64,000 nt of DNA from Turicibacter bilis (GCF_024499055.1 NZ_CP071249.1:124001-188000); one strand, 5' to 3'. Counted from the stretch's first letter, positions 8,602 through 18,494 are shown. Translations and numbers: made by a program. The notes: a model not told the origin generated them from the sequence alone.

Positions 8602-10158
8602 ATGAGTGTTTTAAACGTTACAAACTTAAGTCATGGGTTTGGGGATCGTGCTATTTTTGAAAATGTATCATTCCGTTTATTAAAAGGAGAGCATGTTGGA
8701 TTAATCGGAGCCAATGGTGAAGGAAAATCAACATTTATGAATATTATTACTGGAAAATTATTACCAGATGAAGGGAAAGTTGAATGGTCACGTAATGTGC
8801 GCGTTGGTTATTTAGATCAGCATGTGTCATTACAAGAAGGAATGACGATTCGTGATGTCTTAAAAACGGCATTCCAATATTTATTTGATATGGAAGCAAA
8901 AATTAATGATTTATATATGAAAATGGCCGAGGTTGATCCAGAAGAAATGGATGCTTTATTAGAAGAAGTCGGTGTCCTTCAAGACATCTTATCAAACAAC
9001 GACTTCTATGTCATTGATGCCAAAGTAGAAGAGGTAGCTAAAGGTTTAGGATTACAAGATATCGGATTAGATCGTGACGTGACGGAGTTAAGTGGAGGGC
9101 AACGTTCGAAAGTTTTACTTGCGAAATTATTACTTGAAAAGCCAGATATCTTATTATTAGATGAGCCGACAAACCACTTAGATGAGGCTCATATTACTTG
9201 GTTAACACGTTACTTACAAGAATACGAAAATGCCTTTATTTTAATTTCACATGATATCCCATTCTTAAATAGTGTCATCAATTTAATTTATCATATGGCA
9301 AATCAAGAGTTAAACCGTTATGTAGGAGATTATGATAACTTTGTTCGTATTTACGAAGCGAAAAAAGCACAATTAGAATCTGCTTATAAAAAACAACAAC
9401 AAGAAATTGCTGATTTAAAAGATTTCGTGGCTCGTAACAAAGCTCGTGTTTCTACACGTAACATGGCCATGTCACGTCAAAAGAAATTAGATAAAATGGA
9501 AATCATTGAGTTAGCAGCTGAGCGTCCAAAACCAGAATTCAACTTCAAGATGGCTCGTACGTCAGGACGTTATATCTTTGAAACAAAAGATTTAGTGATT
9601 GGGTACAATGAACCATTATCGGCACCATTAAATTTAACAATGGAACGAGGACAAAAAATTGCGATTTGTGGAGCGAACGGAATTGGGAAAACAACGTTAT
9701 TACGTAGTATCTTAGGTGAAATTCCTGCAATCTCAGGATCGGTTGAATTAGGTGAACATTTACATATCGGATACTTTGAGCAAGAAATCAAAGGTGGAAA
9801 AGATAAAACATGTTTACAAGAGTTCTGGGATGAGTTCCCACACTTAACACAAGGGGAAGCTCGTGCCGCTTTAGCTAAGTGTGGATTAACAACGAAACAT
9901 ATCGAAAGTAAAGTAATGGTTTTAAGTGGGGGAGAACAAGCGAAAGTTCGCCTTGCTAAATTAATTAACCGTGAAACAAATGTCTTAATTCTCGATGAGC
10001 CAACGAATCACTTAGATGTGGATGCAAAAGATGAATTAAAACGTGCCTTAAAAGAATATAAAGGAAGTGTCTTACTGATTTCCCATGAGCCTGAATTCTA
10101 TCGCGATGTCGTGACAGATATTTGGGACGGAGAAAAATGGACGACTCGTTTAGTATAA
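8602..10158 (+). CDS. yfmM: ABC-F family ATPase, YfmM-like
   Basis: The 518-residue protein has two ABC domains and no membrane segments: Walker A motifs GANGEGKS and GANGIGKT, signatures LSGGQRSK and LSGGEQAK, and two LLLDEPTNHLD/LILDEPTNHLD Walker B motifs. A charged linker of about 80 residues (KKQQQEIADLKDFVARNKAR) separates them, as in ABC-F factors that bind the ribosome E site. The N-terminus LSHGFGDRAIFENVSF recalls Bacillus YfmM. It may be a translation factor; antibiotic resistance is not implied by sequence alone. The ATG at 8602 follows GAAAGGAG; the TTG at 8584 lies inside that site. Confidence 0.88.
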   Translation: MSVLNVTNLSHGFGDRAIFENVSFRLLKGEHVGLIGANGEGKSTFMNIITGKLLPDEGKVEWSRNVRVGYLDQHVSLQEGMTIRDVLKTAFQYLFDMEAKINDLYMKMAEVDPEEMDALLEEVGVLQDILSNNDFYVIDAKVEEVAKGLGLQDIGLDRDVTELSGGQRSKVLLAKLLLEKPDILLLDEPTNHLDEAHITWLTRYLQEYENAFILISHDIPFLNSVINLIYHMANQELNRYVGDYDNFVRIYEAKKAQLESAYKKQQQEIADLKDFVARNKARVSTRNMAMSRQKKLDKMEIIELAAERPKPEFNFKMARTSGRYIFETKDLVIGYNEPLSAPLNLTMERGQKIAICGANGIGKTTLLRSILGEIPAISGSVELGEHLHIGYFEQEIKGGKDKTCLQEFWDEFPHLTQGEARAALAKCGLTTKHIESKVMVLSGGEQAKVRLAKLINRETNVLILDEPTNHLDVDAKDELKRALKEYKGSVLLISHEPEFYRDVVTDIWDGEKWTTRLV

Positions 10159-10162
10159 AGTG

Positions 10163-10198
10163 AAAAAATGCGACCTTGTTAGGAGGTCGCATTTTTTG
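10163..10198 (+). terminator. intrinsic terminator after the ABC-F gene
   Basis: AAAATGCGACC and GGTCGCATTTT pair closely and are followed by a T-run. Confidence 0.9.
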
Positions 10199-10498
10199 AT
10201 AGAGTTAAGTTAACGACATCATGTCAAAAAGATAACGTTCTTATTGATTAAGATCGAATCATTAATTTGGGATGAAATGATATAAAGGTGATGGGTGGAT
10301 CACTGATTAAAAGATAAAGCAAGGAATTTGATCTAGAGAATTATTTCCAAGATAGACTAGGCTCACTCGTTTGAAAATAGTCTAAAATATTAATTGAACA
10401 TAATAGCCGACCACATGAATTAATGATCGATTTGAGGTGTATATTTTTATTTAATGTCTCTTATAATGAATTAGATGAATAAAAGTTGAGGGATAGCT
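10199..10498 (+). other. intergenic stretch
   Basis: About 300 AT-rich bases with stops in all frames. A TATAAT at about 10462 may be the -10 box of the next gene; no convincing -35 accompanies it. Nothing else is recognised. Confidence 0.4.
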
Positions 10499-10891
10499 AT
10501 GAAAATAAGAATCAAACGAAAAGGGAATAAAATTTGGGTTCACTCGAGTATTTGTATTGTTTTAGGAGTCGGGGTTATTGGAGGGATTTGTTATAAACGG
10601 AGGCGTCAGAAATCCGTTGACTTGATGAAGGAAGTGGCGCTTTCTCTTTTTAATAATACGATTAATGAGAGAATGAGTCCGATAAAAAATGGTCAGTTAG
10701 AATGGCACATTGAGATTAAGAAAATTCAAGTGATATCGGGAAATATAGAAGAGTTTATCGTTAAAATTGATTATGATTTAAATTTAATAGATGACCTAGA
10801 GTGTGAATATCAAACAGAACATTGGATGATGAGGATTAAACGAGGTGAAAATAAGGGATATGAAGTCGTTGAACAAGGAGAAGAGTTGTAA
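10499..10891 (+). CDS. small membrane-anchored protein of unknown function
   Basis: The 130-residue product has a basic N-terminus (MKIRIKRKGNK), one membrane helix at about residues 15-30 and then RRRQK, which predicts N-terminus outside or a signal anchor. The rest is a soluble domain with alternating beta-type pattern (LEWHIEIKKIQV, EFIVKIDYDLNL). No family is recognised. GAGGG precedes the ATG. It has its own spacing from both neighbours. Confidence 0.65.
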   Translation: MKIRIKRKGNKIWVHSSICIVLGVGVIGGICYKRRRQKSVDLMKEVALSLFNNTINERMSPIKNGQLEWHIEIKKIQVISGNIEEFIVKIDYDLNLIDDLECEYQTEHWMMRIKRGENKGYEVVEQGEEL

Positions 10892-10996
10892 AGGGATGAT
10901 TGAAGATTGCTTAAAACAGAATGCATATGGTCAAATGTTTGAAAATGTGATATAATGTAAAAAAATGACAATAAATGTTGTTCTGGAGGGTAGCGG

Positions 10997-11851
10997 ATGA
11001 AAAAGGGAGAGTTATACTATGTAAATGAAGTACACCGAGAACTAGAACGTGAAGATTTATTAAAAATAATTAAACAGGAGTTAAAGAAAAATCCCCATAT
11101 TATTTCTGTTTTCTATAGTGACTTGATTGAAGGGTCCTCAGAGTTAGATCTTCATTTAAATCTTGTCGTTCAACCAGCATTTTATAAAGAGACATTACAA
11201 CATAAGCGTGCTATTGCTTCGACTTTTGGGAAAGTCTTCTTTTTTGAGGAAGATATGAAGCAACAAAACACAATAATTGTCCATTATGAAAGTCTATTGA
11301 AAGTCTTCGTCACATTCCATGATGTGAAAGAGATACAACCATCGATTGATTATAAGAAGATTATGATTGTTGATGATCCGTATGGGATCATGACCTATGT
11401 GTCTGAAGAGTCGAAAAATCTAGAGTATGCCTTAAGCTTCGAGGATTTAGATAGTTGGCGCACAAAGTTTTTCTCAAATTATTATGAATTTCATCGAAGT
11501 GTTTATGTTGATGAATCTTATAAGGCGAGACATTGTTTAAATGTCATGCGTTGGTTAGTTGCAACGATGTGGATGATTCAAGAGGGGAATAAACCAAATG
11601 TTTATTTAGATTGGTCACATATGGAGGGAAGTAAATCTGTTTTAAAATTAGAACAACAAAACAAATTAAAACAATGGGCATTTAGTCCATCGATTAAAGA
11701 GTTAGAAGAGGTTTTAAAATCGATTGTCGAAGAATTTTATCAGTTACATGAAGAATTTTGTAGAAAATTACACTTAGCTGAAGAACAGGATTATGTTTAT
11801 CGTATTTTATCTCGCGCGAAACAATTCGGTTCAATTCAACCAGCGGTTTAA
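10997..11851 (+). CDS. Nucleotidyltransferase-like protein, substrate unknown
   Basis: The 284-residue protein begins with a segment (ISVFYSDLIEGSSELDLHLNLVV, split around residues 35-57) that resembles the GS...DxD core of nucleotidyltransferase folds in a degenerate form. A helical C-terminal half (RHCLNVMRWLVATMWMIQEG) resembles the four-helix part of aminoglycoside adenylyltransferase-like proteins. The second acidic residue of the metal site is not clear, so enzymatic activity is uncertain. CTGGAGGG precedes the ATG, and a terminator follows. The fold call is tentative. Confidence 0.55.
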   Translation: MKKGELYYVNEVHRELEREDLLKIIKQELKKNPHIISVFYSDLIEGSSELDLHLNLVVQPAFYKETLQHKRAIASTFGKVFFFEEDMKQQNTIIVHYESLLKVFVTFHDVKEIQPSIDYKKIMIVDDPYGIMTYVSEESKNLEYALSFEDLDSWRTKFFSNYYEFHRSVYVDESYKARHCLNVMRWLVATMWMIQEGNKPNVYLDWSHMEGSKSVLKLEQQNKLKQWAFSPSIKELEEVLKSIVEEFYQLHEEFCRKLHLAEEQDYVYRILSRAKQFGSIQPAV

Positions 11852-11854
11852 ATG

Positions 11855-11893
11855 AAACGTCTCAGAGGGAATATTCCTTTTGAGACGTTTTTA
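11855..11893 (+). terminator. intrinsic terminator
   Basis: AAACGTCTCA and TGAGACGTTT form a ten-pair outer stem, followed by TTTA. Confidence 0.82.
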
Positions 11894-12022
11894 TCTGCTA
11901 GTTGATAACTGGAAGGATTATCATCTAGGAGTAGAGGAATAAAAAGTGTTATGATGGTAAAAAGGATAAATAGATAAGAATCAATTTTGAGTGTTAGCTT
12001 TTGCTTATGATGGTTTAAGAGG

Positions 12023-12046
12023 TTAACATTGACAGGGAAATGTTAA
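12023..12046 (+). promoter_or_regulatory. palindrome overlapping a TTGACA box, before the helicase gene
   Basis: TTAACATT and AATGTTAA form a perfect 8-8-8 inverted repeat. A perfect -35 TTGACA (12029-12034) lies within it, with a weak TTATCT 16 bases on. A repressor operator is plausible; it does not match the Gram-positive LexA box. Confidence 0.45.
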
Positions 12047-12080
12047 ATATTTATCTGCTTTTATATAGAAATTTGGTGAA

Positions 12081-14375
12081 ATGATGATTATTCGTAAAGG
12101 AATCAAAGAAGTCGTTAGTTACGTATATCAGCAAGGCGATTTAAATTTAGAATATTTTCAAGCGAATCGTGCGCAGTATGGAACAGAGGTTCATCAAGTC
12201 ATCCAAGATCAATATTTAGATGAAGAGTGTGAAGTTTATTTAGAACATATTTTATCATTAGATGAACATGAGATTCATTTAAGTGGTCGAATGGATTTAT
12301 TACTAGAGAGAGATGGAAGATGGATTGTTGGAGAAATTAAATCAACGACACGCAAGCTAGAAGTAATTGAAGAGAATGATCGACCAGCTCATTATGCTCA
12401 AGCCAAGATGTATGCTTATTTACTATTATGTCAGCATTTAGACTGGGAAGAAATAACGGTTCGATTGATCTATTGCGATTTAGAGGGCATTAATCAACGT
12501 TGTTTTGATCAAATATATACGAAAGAAATGTTAGAACCGTTTGTTCAAGAAACGTTACGTATTTACTTGGATTGGTACTTGATTTTATTACGTTCGATGG
12601 AGTTAAAATTAAAAACAGCTAAAACCTTACAGTTTCCATTTGGAGATTTTCGAGCTTATCAACGAGAATTATCAGGGGCGGTTTATCAATGTGTTAAACA
12701 AAAGAAACGACTCTTATTACGAGCTCCAACAGGGATTGGCAAGACAATGGGAACTATTTTTCCAAGCATCAAAGCCTTAACAGAACATGAACAAAAAATC
12801 TTTTATTTAACTGCTAAAACGATTGGCCGTAGCGTGGCAGAAAAAGCCTTTGATACTTGCTTAGCCAATGGATGGCAAGCAAAAGTGACAACGATTACGG
12901 CAAAAGAGAAAATTTGTTTAATGGATGAAGTAAAATGCGATCCAAGCTATTGTTCTTATGCTAAAGGTTATTTTGATCGAATTAACGAAGCAACTAAAGA
13001 TCTATTTGAGTCAGAACAACTGTTTAATCGTGATCGAATCGTGAGTTATGCTAAAAAGCACAGCGTCTGTCCATTTGAGTATTCGTTGGCAATGGCGTCG
13101 ATTAGCGATGCCGTGATTGGAGATTATAACTACATGTTTGATCCACGTGCTTACCTCCGTCGCTTTTTTGATGAGCCGTCACCCCATATTGCCTTAATTG
13201 ACGAGGCACATAATTTATATGATCGAGCTTGCGACATGTATAGTGCTTCCTTAACTAAGGCGCCGATTCAAGAGCTGAAACGTTTATTTAAAGACCGGCA
13301 TAAACCATTAGCAAAGGTATTAGGGGCTTTGAATTTGAAATTTATTGAGTGTCGTCATGAACTTGAAGAAAAGAAAGTTTATGATTTATTTAAAGATGAT
13401 GTCGATAAAACTTTTTTAACAAAGATTCAATCTCTTCTTGAGGTGTTGGAAAAATATTTATATCAGTATCCTGAAACTGAATATAAACCCCAATTAATGA
13501 ATCTATATTTTGATTGCCATCAATTTTTACGAATTTCTGATTTTTATAATGAAAGTTTTCGCGTTCGTTATGAACGGTCTGGAATTGAAGTCAAGGTGAG
13601 TCTGATATGTTTAAATCCAAGCCTTTATTTAAGTGAAAAAATGGAGCGAGTTCGATCAAGTATTTTATTTTCAGCGACCTTACATCCACTGAGCTATTAT
13701 CATACTGTCTTACTTCATGATGAGGAGTGTGAGCAAATCTTTTTACCGTCTCCTTTTGAGCGCGAGCATTTGGATTTATATGTCCATCATGGTATTTCAA
13801 CGAAGTATAAGCAGCGGGATCAAACGCTTGCCCCCCTGATTTCAACAATTTATCAAGTAACTAGAAACCAGCAGGGGAATTATCTTGTATTCTTTCCATC
13901 GTATCAATATCTAGAGATGGTGTATGAGGCGTATAAAGAATTAATAGACGATGAGCAACGTTTATTAAAACAAGGGCGTGAGATGGATGAGTCAGCTCGT
14001 GAAGCCTTTTTAGATTCATTCCAAGCCAATTCTAGTGAAACTTTGGTGGCATTTGCTGTTTTAGGTGGTGTTTTTAGTGAAGGGATTGACCTTATTGGAA
14101 ATCGACTGATCGGTTCTATTATTGTTGGGGTTGGACTTCCTCAAATTAATCCTTTGACTGAACAGCGTCGACTTTATTTTGAAGAAGCTTTTAAGAAGGG
14201 ATATTTATATGCCTATCTTTATCCTGGGTTTAATAAGGTGATGCAAGCAGTGGGACGTGTGATTCGAACAGAAGAGGATAAAGGCGTTGTGATTATGATT
14301 GATGAACGTTATATTGAACCCACGTATTTATCACTCTTTCCTTATGAATGGCAACATGCAAAGTTTTTAAAATAA
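12081..14375 (+). CDS. PD-(D/E)XK nuclease fused to XPD/DinG-type Fe-S helicase
   Basis: The 764-residue protein joins two enzymes. Residues 30-115 form a RecB/Cas4-like nuclease with all usual residues: H38, D72, E85, K87 (VGEIKS) and Q107. From about 195 follows a superfamily 2 helicase: Walker A APTGIGKT (K221), four cysteines at 279, 286, 291 and 330 that can hold the 4Fe-4S cluster of XPD-type helicases, DEAH at 374-377, and motif VI QAVGRVIR near 725. Such fusions unwind and trim damaged DNA in some Bacillota, though their exact role is little studied. The start follows GGTGAA. No cas genes are nearby. Confidence 0.88.
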   Translation: MMIIRKGIKEVVSYVYQQGDLNLEYFQANRAQYGTEVHQVIQDQYLDEECEVYLEHILSLDEHEIHLSGRMDLLLERDGRWIVGEIKSTTRKLEVIEENDRPAHYAQAKMYAYLLLCQHLDWEEITVRLIYCDLEGINQRCFDQIYTKEMLEPFVQETLRIYLDWYLILLRSMELKLKTAKTLQFPFGDFRAYQRELSGAVYQCVKQKKRLLLRAPTGIGKTMGTIFPSIKALTEHEQKIFYLTAKTIGRSVAEKAFDTCLANGWQAKVTTITAKEKICLMDEVKCDPSYCSYAKGYFDRINEATKDLFESEQLFNRDRIVSYAKKHSVCPFEYSLAMASISDAVIGDYNYMFDPRAYLRRFFDEPSPHIALIDEAHNLYDRACDMYSASLTKAPIQELKRLFKDRHKPLAKVLGALNLKFIECRHELEEKKVYDLFKDDVDKTFLTKIQSLLEVLEKYLYQYPETEYKPQLMNLYFDCHQFLRISDFYNESFRVRYERSGIEVKVSLICLNPSLYLSEKMERVRSSILFSATLHPLSYYHTVLLHDEECEQIFLPSPFEREHLDLYVHHGISTKYKQRDQTLAPLISTIYQVTRNQQGNYLVFFPSYQYLEMVYEAYKELIDDEQRLLKQGREMDESAREAFLDSFQANSSETLVAFAVLGGVFSEGIDLIGNRLIGSIIVGVGLPQINPLTEQRRLYFEEAFKKGYLYAYLYPGFNKVMQAVGRVIRTEEDKGVVIMIDERYIEPTYLSLFPYEWQHAKFLK

Positions 14376-14390
14376 TCGTCACGACTAAAG

Positions 14391-14413
14391 ACAGAGCTAC
14401 GGCTCTGTTTTTA
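14391..14413 (+). terminator. intrinsic terminator with UNCG-type loop
   Basis: ACAGAGC and GCTCTGT pair around a TACG tetraloop, followed by TTTTTAT. Confidence 0.9.
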
Positions 14414-14431
14414 TGTTTTAGTTTAGACTCA

Positions 14432-14489
14432 TTGACTTTTATTTGTGAATATGGTAATTATTTAGATATCTAAAGATTTGATATCTAAC
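14432..14489 (+). promoter_or_regulatory. promoter with likely MarR operator
   Basis: TTGACT and TAATTA stand 17 bases apart (14432-14437, 14455-14460). A perfect 14-base palindrome, TTTAGATATCTAAA (14461-14474), covers the expected transcription start, and a partial copy (GATATCTAAC) lies at 14480-14489. This is a good candidate for self-repression by the following MarR protein. Confidence 0.68.
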
Positions 14490-14514
14490 TATTTAAAAGA
14501 AAAGGAGGGATAAC

Positions 14515-14964
14515 ATGAAAGGAAAACTAGATGATAGTGCATCAAAATCATTGCATCGTGCGTTTATTCGGACATCAAAGATGCACCGAAAAGTTTGCCA
14601 ACATCGATTTCAAGAATTAGGATTGACAGAGGGGCAACCTAAAGTTTTAGATTATTTACATCATCATAATGGATGTTCACAAAAAGATTTGGCCAAGCAT
14701 TGTCATATTCAACCGGCCACTGCCACGAGTTTATTAAGTCATTTAGAAAGAAGTGGATTAATTTATCGTGAAGCAAATCAAGAGGATCGTCGAATTACGA
14801 ATGTCTTTTTAACGGAGACTGGATTTGAAGCCCAAAAACAGGTGAAACAAACCTTTTGTGAAATTGATGAGTGTTGTTTTGTAGGATTTACAAAAGAGGA
14901 AAGAGAAGAAGTCCTTGGTTACCTGAACCGAATGTATGAAAATTTAAAGAGAAGGGAGAGTTAA
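14515..14964 (+). CDS. MarR-family transcriptional regulator
   Basis: The 149-residue protein has the MarR winged helix: LTEGQPKVLDYL, then CSQKDLAKHCHIQPATATSLLSHLERSGL split over residues 60-88, then the wing with REANQEDRRITNVFLT. It starts after AAAAGGAGGG and lies four bases before the first exporter gene, so the three genes form one operon. The usual role would be repression of the exporter until a drug or metabolite binds. The ligand is unknown. Confidence 0.92.
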   Translation: MKGKLDDSASKSLHRAFIRTSKMHRKVCQHRFQELGLTEGQPKVLDYLHHHNGCSQKDLAKHCHIQPATATSLLSHLERSGLIYREANQEDRRITNVFLTETGFEAQKQVKQTFCEIDECCFVGFTKEEREEVLGYLNRMYENLKRRES

Positions 14965-14968
14965 TAGG

Positions 14969-16699
14969 ATGTTTAAATTATTAAAATATTTAAAGGGGCC
15001 AGCTATTTTTTATGCCATTTTGGCACCTATTTTGATGTTGCTAGAGGTTGCGATGGATTTAACCTTGCCAACCATGTTATCAAACATTGTAGATATTGGA
15101 ATTGCTAATAGTGATATTAATTATGTGTTGACTGCAGGTGCAAAGATGATTCTATTTGCCTTTTTAGGGTTAATTGGAGGAGTGGGATGCTCTATTTTTT
15201 CAACTATTGCGGCAGTCAATTTAGGGCAAAATTTACGTGATGGATTATTCGCTAAAATTCAGTCTCTTTCATTTTTAGAATTAGATCATTTTAAAACGTC
15301 ATCATTAATTACACGTTTAACAAATGATATTACTCAAGTTCAAACGATGGTGATGATGGGACTTCGTATTTTAGTTCGTGCGCCGTTACTTTGTATCGGT
15401 GGATTATGGATGGCCTACCGATTAAGTCAACGCTTATCCATTGTGTTTGTAATTATGATTCCAATTATTTTAATTTTTGTTGCAATCGTGATGTCAAAAT
15501 CTTTCCCGTTATTTAAAACGATGCAAGAAAAAATTGATAAAGTGAACAATGTGATGCGTGAAAACTTATTAGGAGTTCGTGTCATTAAAGCATTCACCAT
15601 GGAGCATAAACAACGCGATCGCTTTAATGAGGCGAATGATGATTTAATGAGTCAAAGTATTCGTGCACAAAAAATTATGATTATTTTAAATCCAGTCGTC
15701 ATGTTATTGGTTAACTTTAGTGTCATTGGTGTGTTGTGGTATGGAGGCTATTTAGTTCAAGATAGCTTACTTGAAACGGGTAAAATCATGGCCTTTATTA
15801 ATTATTTAACACAAATTATGATGTCTATGATGATGGTGATCATGATTTCGATGAATTTCTCACGTGCAAAAGCATCAGCTGATCGTATCAATGAAGTGTT
15901 TGCCACAAATTCAAGTATTCAAGAAAATGAAAAAACAGCTGAATTAACAAACTATGACATCGAATTTAAAAATGTTTCATTTAAGTATCATGAGCATAGT
16001 GAAGAAGTATTAAAAGATATTTCCTTTAAGATTAAGCAAGGCAATCAAGTCGGAATTATTGGTGGAACTGGATCGGGGAAAAGTTCATTAGTCAATTTAA
16101 TTCCACGTCTTTATGATGTCAGCGAAGGGGAAGTCTTAATTGGTGGTCAAAATGTTAAAACATTAAGCCTGAGTGAGTTAAGAGATAAGATTGGAGTTGT
16201 TTTACAAGAAAGTATTTTATTCTCAGGAACGATTGCTTCAAACTTTAAATTTGGTTACCATGAGGCGACTCAAGATGAGTTAGATGATGCTGCAAAAGAT
16301 GCTCAGGCAATGGAGTTTATCCAGGCGAAAGAAGATGGTTATGAAACAGTCGTTGAACAACGTGGAAAGAACTTATCAGGTGGACAGAAACAACGTGTTT
16401 CGATTGCAAGAACATTAATTCGTGATCCTAAAATTTTAATTTTAGATGATTCATCAAGTGCACTAGATATGGCAACCGAAAGTAAGTTGCAACGAGCCAT
16501 TAAAGAGCGTATGAAAGAGAGTACGGTTATTATGATTGCGCAACGTATTTCAGCAGTGATGGATGCCGATCAGATTATTGTGTTAGATCAAGGTGAGATT
16601 TCAGGAATTGGAACTCATGAGGAATTATTAAAAACAAATGAAATCTATCGTAGTATTGCGATTTCACAATTAGGGGAGGAGGCTGTCAACCATGAGTAG
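14969..16699 (+). CDS. ABC exporter half A (degenerate Walker B)
   Basis: This 576-residue protein has an N-terminal six-helix exporter domain (to about residue 310) and one ABC domain: Walker A GGTGSGKSS, signature LSGGQKQR, Walker B LILDDSSSALD. The catalytic Glu after Walker B is Asp, as in the inactive-site subunit of heterodimeric exporters such as TM287/288 and BmrCD. Its signature is normal, so it completes the active site of the partner. It overlaps the next gene by eight bases and likely forms a multidrug-type exporter with it. Confidence 0.9.
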   Translation: MFKLLKYLKGPAIFYAILAPILMLLEVAMDLTLPTMLSNIVDIGIANSDINYVLTAGAKMILFAFLGLIGGVGCSIFSTIAAVNLGQNLRDGLFAKIQSLSFLELDHFKTSSLITRLTNDITQVQTMVMMGLRILVRAPLLCIGGLWMAYRLSQRLSIVFVIMIPIILIFVAIVMSKSFPLFKTMQEKIDKVNNVMRENLLGVRVIKAFTMEHKQRDRFNEANDDLMSQSIRAQKIMIILNPVVMLLVNFSVIGVLWYGGYLVQDSLLETGKIMAFINYLTQIMMSMMMVIMISMNFSRAKASADRINEVFATNSSIQENEKTAELTNYDIEFKNVSFKYHEHSEEVLKDISFKIKQGNQVGIIGGTGSGKSSLVNLIPRLYDVSEGEVLIGGQNVKTLSLSELRDKIGVVLQESILFSGTIASNFKFGYHEATQDELDDAAKDAQAMEFIQAKEDGYETVVEQRGKNLSGGQKQRVSIARTLIRDPKILILDDSSSALDMATESKLQRAIKERMKESTVIMIAQRISAVMDADQIIVLDQGEISGIGTHEELLKTNEIYRSIAISQLGEEAVNHE

Positions 16700-18494
16700 A
16701 CCGATGGGACCAGGACCAGGTGGACCAGGACCTGGTGGACGTTTTCACAAAGCTGAGAAGTTAAAAAATCCAAAATCAACTATTAAACGATTACTGGCTT
16801 ATATGAGTCATAAAGTCTATGCTTTGATTATTGTGTTTATTTTATGTATTATTTCAACGATTGTCAGTGTTTTAGCCACAAACTATTATGGAAGCATCAT
16901 TGATGATTATATTGTACCCGGTGATTTATCAGGGCTAAAAACAATCTGTATCTTTATCGGGTTGATTTACTTAATTAGTGTCATTGCCACTTACATTCAA
17001 AACTTAATTATGATTAAGTTATCTCAAGAAACAACGGCAGAAATTCGTCGTCAATTATTTAATAGCATGCAAAAGCTACCACTTCGCTTTTTTGATACAC
17101 ATTCAAGTGGTGACTTAATGAGTCGTTTAACGAATGATGTCGATAATATTAATATGACATTGTCTCAAAGTATTACTCAAATGTTTTCAGGTATTATTAC
17201 GATCATTGGGATGCTGATTGCCATGATTGTTTTAAGTCCAACACTAACAGTCGTAGGATTATTAACGACACCATTGATGTTTTTAACGTCACGTTTTTTA
17301 GTGAAAAAAACACAGCCTTTCTTTATTAAACAACAACAAGATTTAGGAAGTCTCAATGGTTATATTGAAGAGATTGTTTCGGGACAAAAAGCGGTATTGT
17401 TATTCTCACAAGAGGAGGAAGTTGAGAAGGAGTTTGGAAAGATTAACCGCCGTTTAACAAAAAGTGCAATTATGGCGCAGGCTTTATCAGGATTCATGGG
17501 ACCAGTGAATAACTTTATTAATAACCTTACTTTCTTGTTAGTGGCTGTTGTTGGTGGTGTTTTAGCTCTTACAACAACGAGTATTACAGTTGGAAATATT
17601 TTTGTGTTTATCTTATATATGAGAAACTTTACACGTCCAATCAATGAGATTTTAAATATTTTTAATACGGTTCAATCTGCATTAGCAGGAGCAGAACGTG
17701 TATTTGAGATTATGGATGAAACACCAGAAACAGATCGAGAAGGTGCTCATGATGTTGAGAAATTAGACGGGGATGTCATTTTAAATCATGTTAAGTTCTC
17801 GTATGATACAGGAAAAACAATTTTAAAAGATGCATGTATTCATGCGCGTCGAGGAGAAACAGTTGCCATTGTGGGACCAACAGGTGCAGGAAAAACGACG
17901 ATTATTAACTTATTAACAAAGTTTTATGATATCGATTCGGGTGAAATTTTAATCGATGGTGAAAATATTGATCAAATTACTCGTGGAAGTTTAAGACGTA
18001 GTATTTCAATGGTCTTACAAGATACGTATTTATTCTCAGAAACGGTTCGTGAAAACATCCGTTATGGTCGTTTAGATGCAAGTGATGAAGAAGTTATCCA
18101 GGCTGCTAAAATGGCGAATGCCCATAAGTTCATTATGCAGTTACCGGATGGCTATGATACGGTTTTATCGGATAATGGAAGTAATTTATCTCAAGGACAA
18201 CGACAATTACTAGCAATTGCGCGTGCCGTATTATCACAAGCTTCTATTTTAATTTTAGATGAGGCAACATCGTCGATTGATACGCGAACAGAAGTTGAAA
18301 TTCAAAAAGCAATGCTTCGTTTAATGGAAGGTAAGACAACCTTTGTGATTGCGCATCGTTTAAGTACGATTCGTAATGCTGATCAAATTTTGGTCTTAAA
18401 TCAAGGAGAAATCATTGAACAAGGAAATCATGAAACATTACTAGCAATCGATGGTTTTTATGCTAATTTATATAATAGTCAATTTAGACAGTAA
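16692..18494 (+). CDS. ABC exporter half B (catalytic Walker B, variant signature)
   Basis: The 600-residue protein is the partner of the preceding half-transporter. It begins with a Gly/Pro-rich tail (MGPGPGGPGPGG) of about 16 residues before the first helix near residue 40. The ABC domain has Walker A GPTGAGKTT, Walker B LILDEATSSID with catalytic Glu, and the altered signature LSQGQRQ. Paired with half A this gives one full and one degenerate ATP site, the typical asymmetry of heterodimeric exporters. Substrate is not evident; YfiBC/BmrCD-type drug export is a reasonable guess. Confidence 0.9.
   Translation: MSRPMGPGPGGPGPGGRFHKAEKLKNPKSTIKRLLAYMSHKVYALIIVFILCIISTIVSVLATNYYGSIIDDYIVPGDLSGLKTICIFIGLIYLISVIATYIQNLIMIKLSQETTAEIRRQLFNSMQKLPLRFFDTHSSGDLMSRLTNDVDNINMTLSQSITQMFSGIITIIGMLIAMIVLSPTLTVVGLLTTPLMFLTSRFLVKKTQPFFIKQQQDLGSLNGYIEEIVSGQKAVLLFSQEEEVEKEFGKINRRLTKSAIMAQALSGFMGPVNNFINNLTFLLVAVVGGVLALTTTSITVGNIFVFILYMRNFTRPINEILNIFNTVQSALAGAERVFEIMDETPETDREGAHDVEKLDGDVILNHVKFSYDTGKTILKDACIHARRGETVAIVGPTGAGKTTIINLLTKFYDIDSGEILIDGENIDQITRGSLRRSISMVLQDTYLFSETVRENIRYGRLDASDEEVIQAAKMANAHKFIMQLPDGYDTVLSDNGSNLSQGQRQLLAIARAVLSQASILILDEATSSIDTRTEVEIQKAMLRLMEGKTTFVIAHRLSTIRNADQILVLNQGEIIEQGNHETLLAIDGFYANLYNSQFRQ

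Noticed and set aside
12023-12046. LexA box before the helicase gene
   Set aside because: The palindrome does not fit the Gram-positive LexA consensus (CGAAC-N4-GTTCG), so an SOS link is not claimed.
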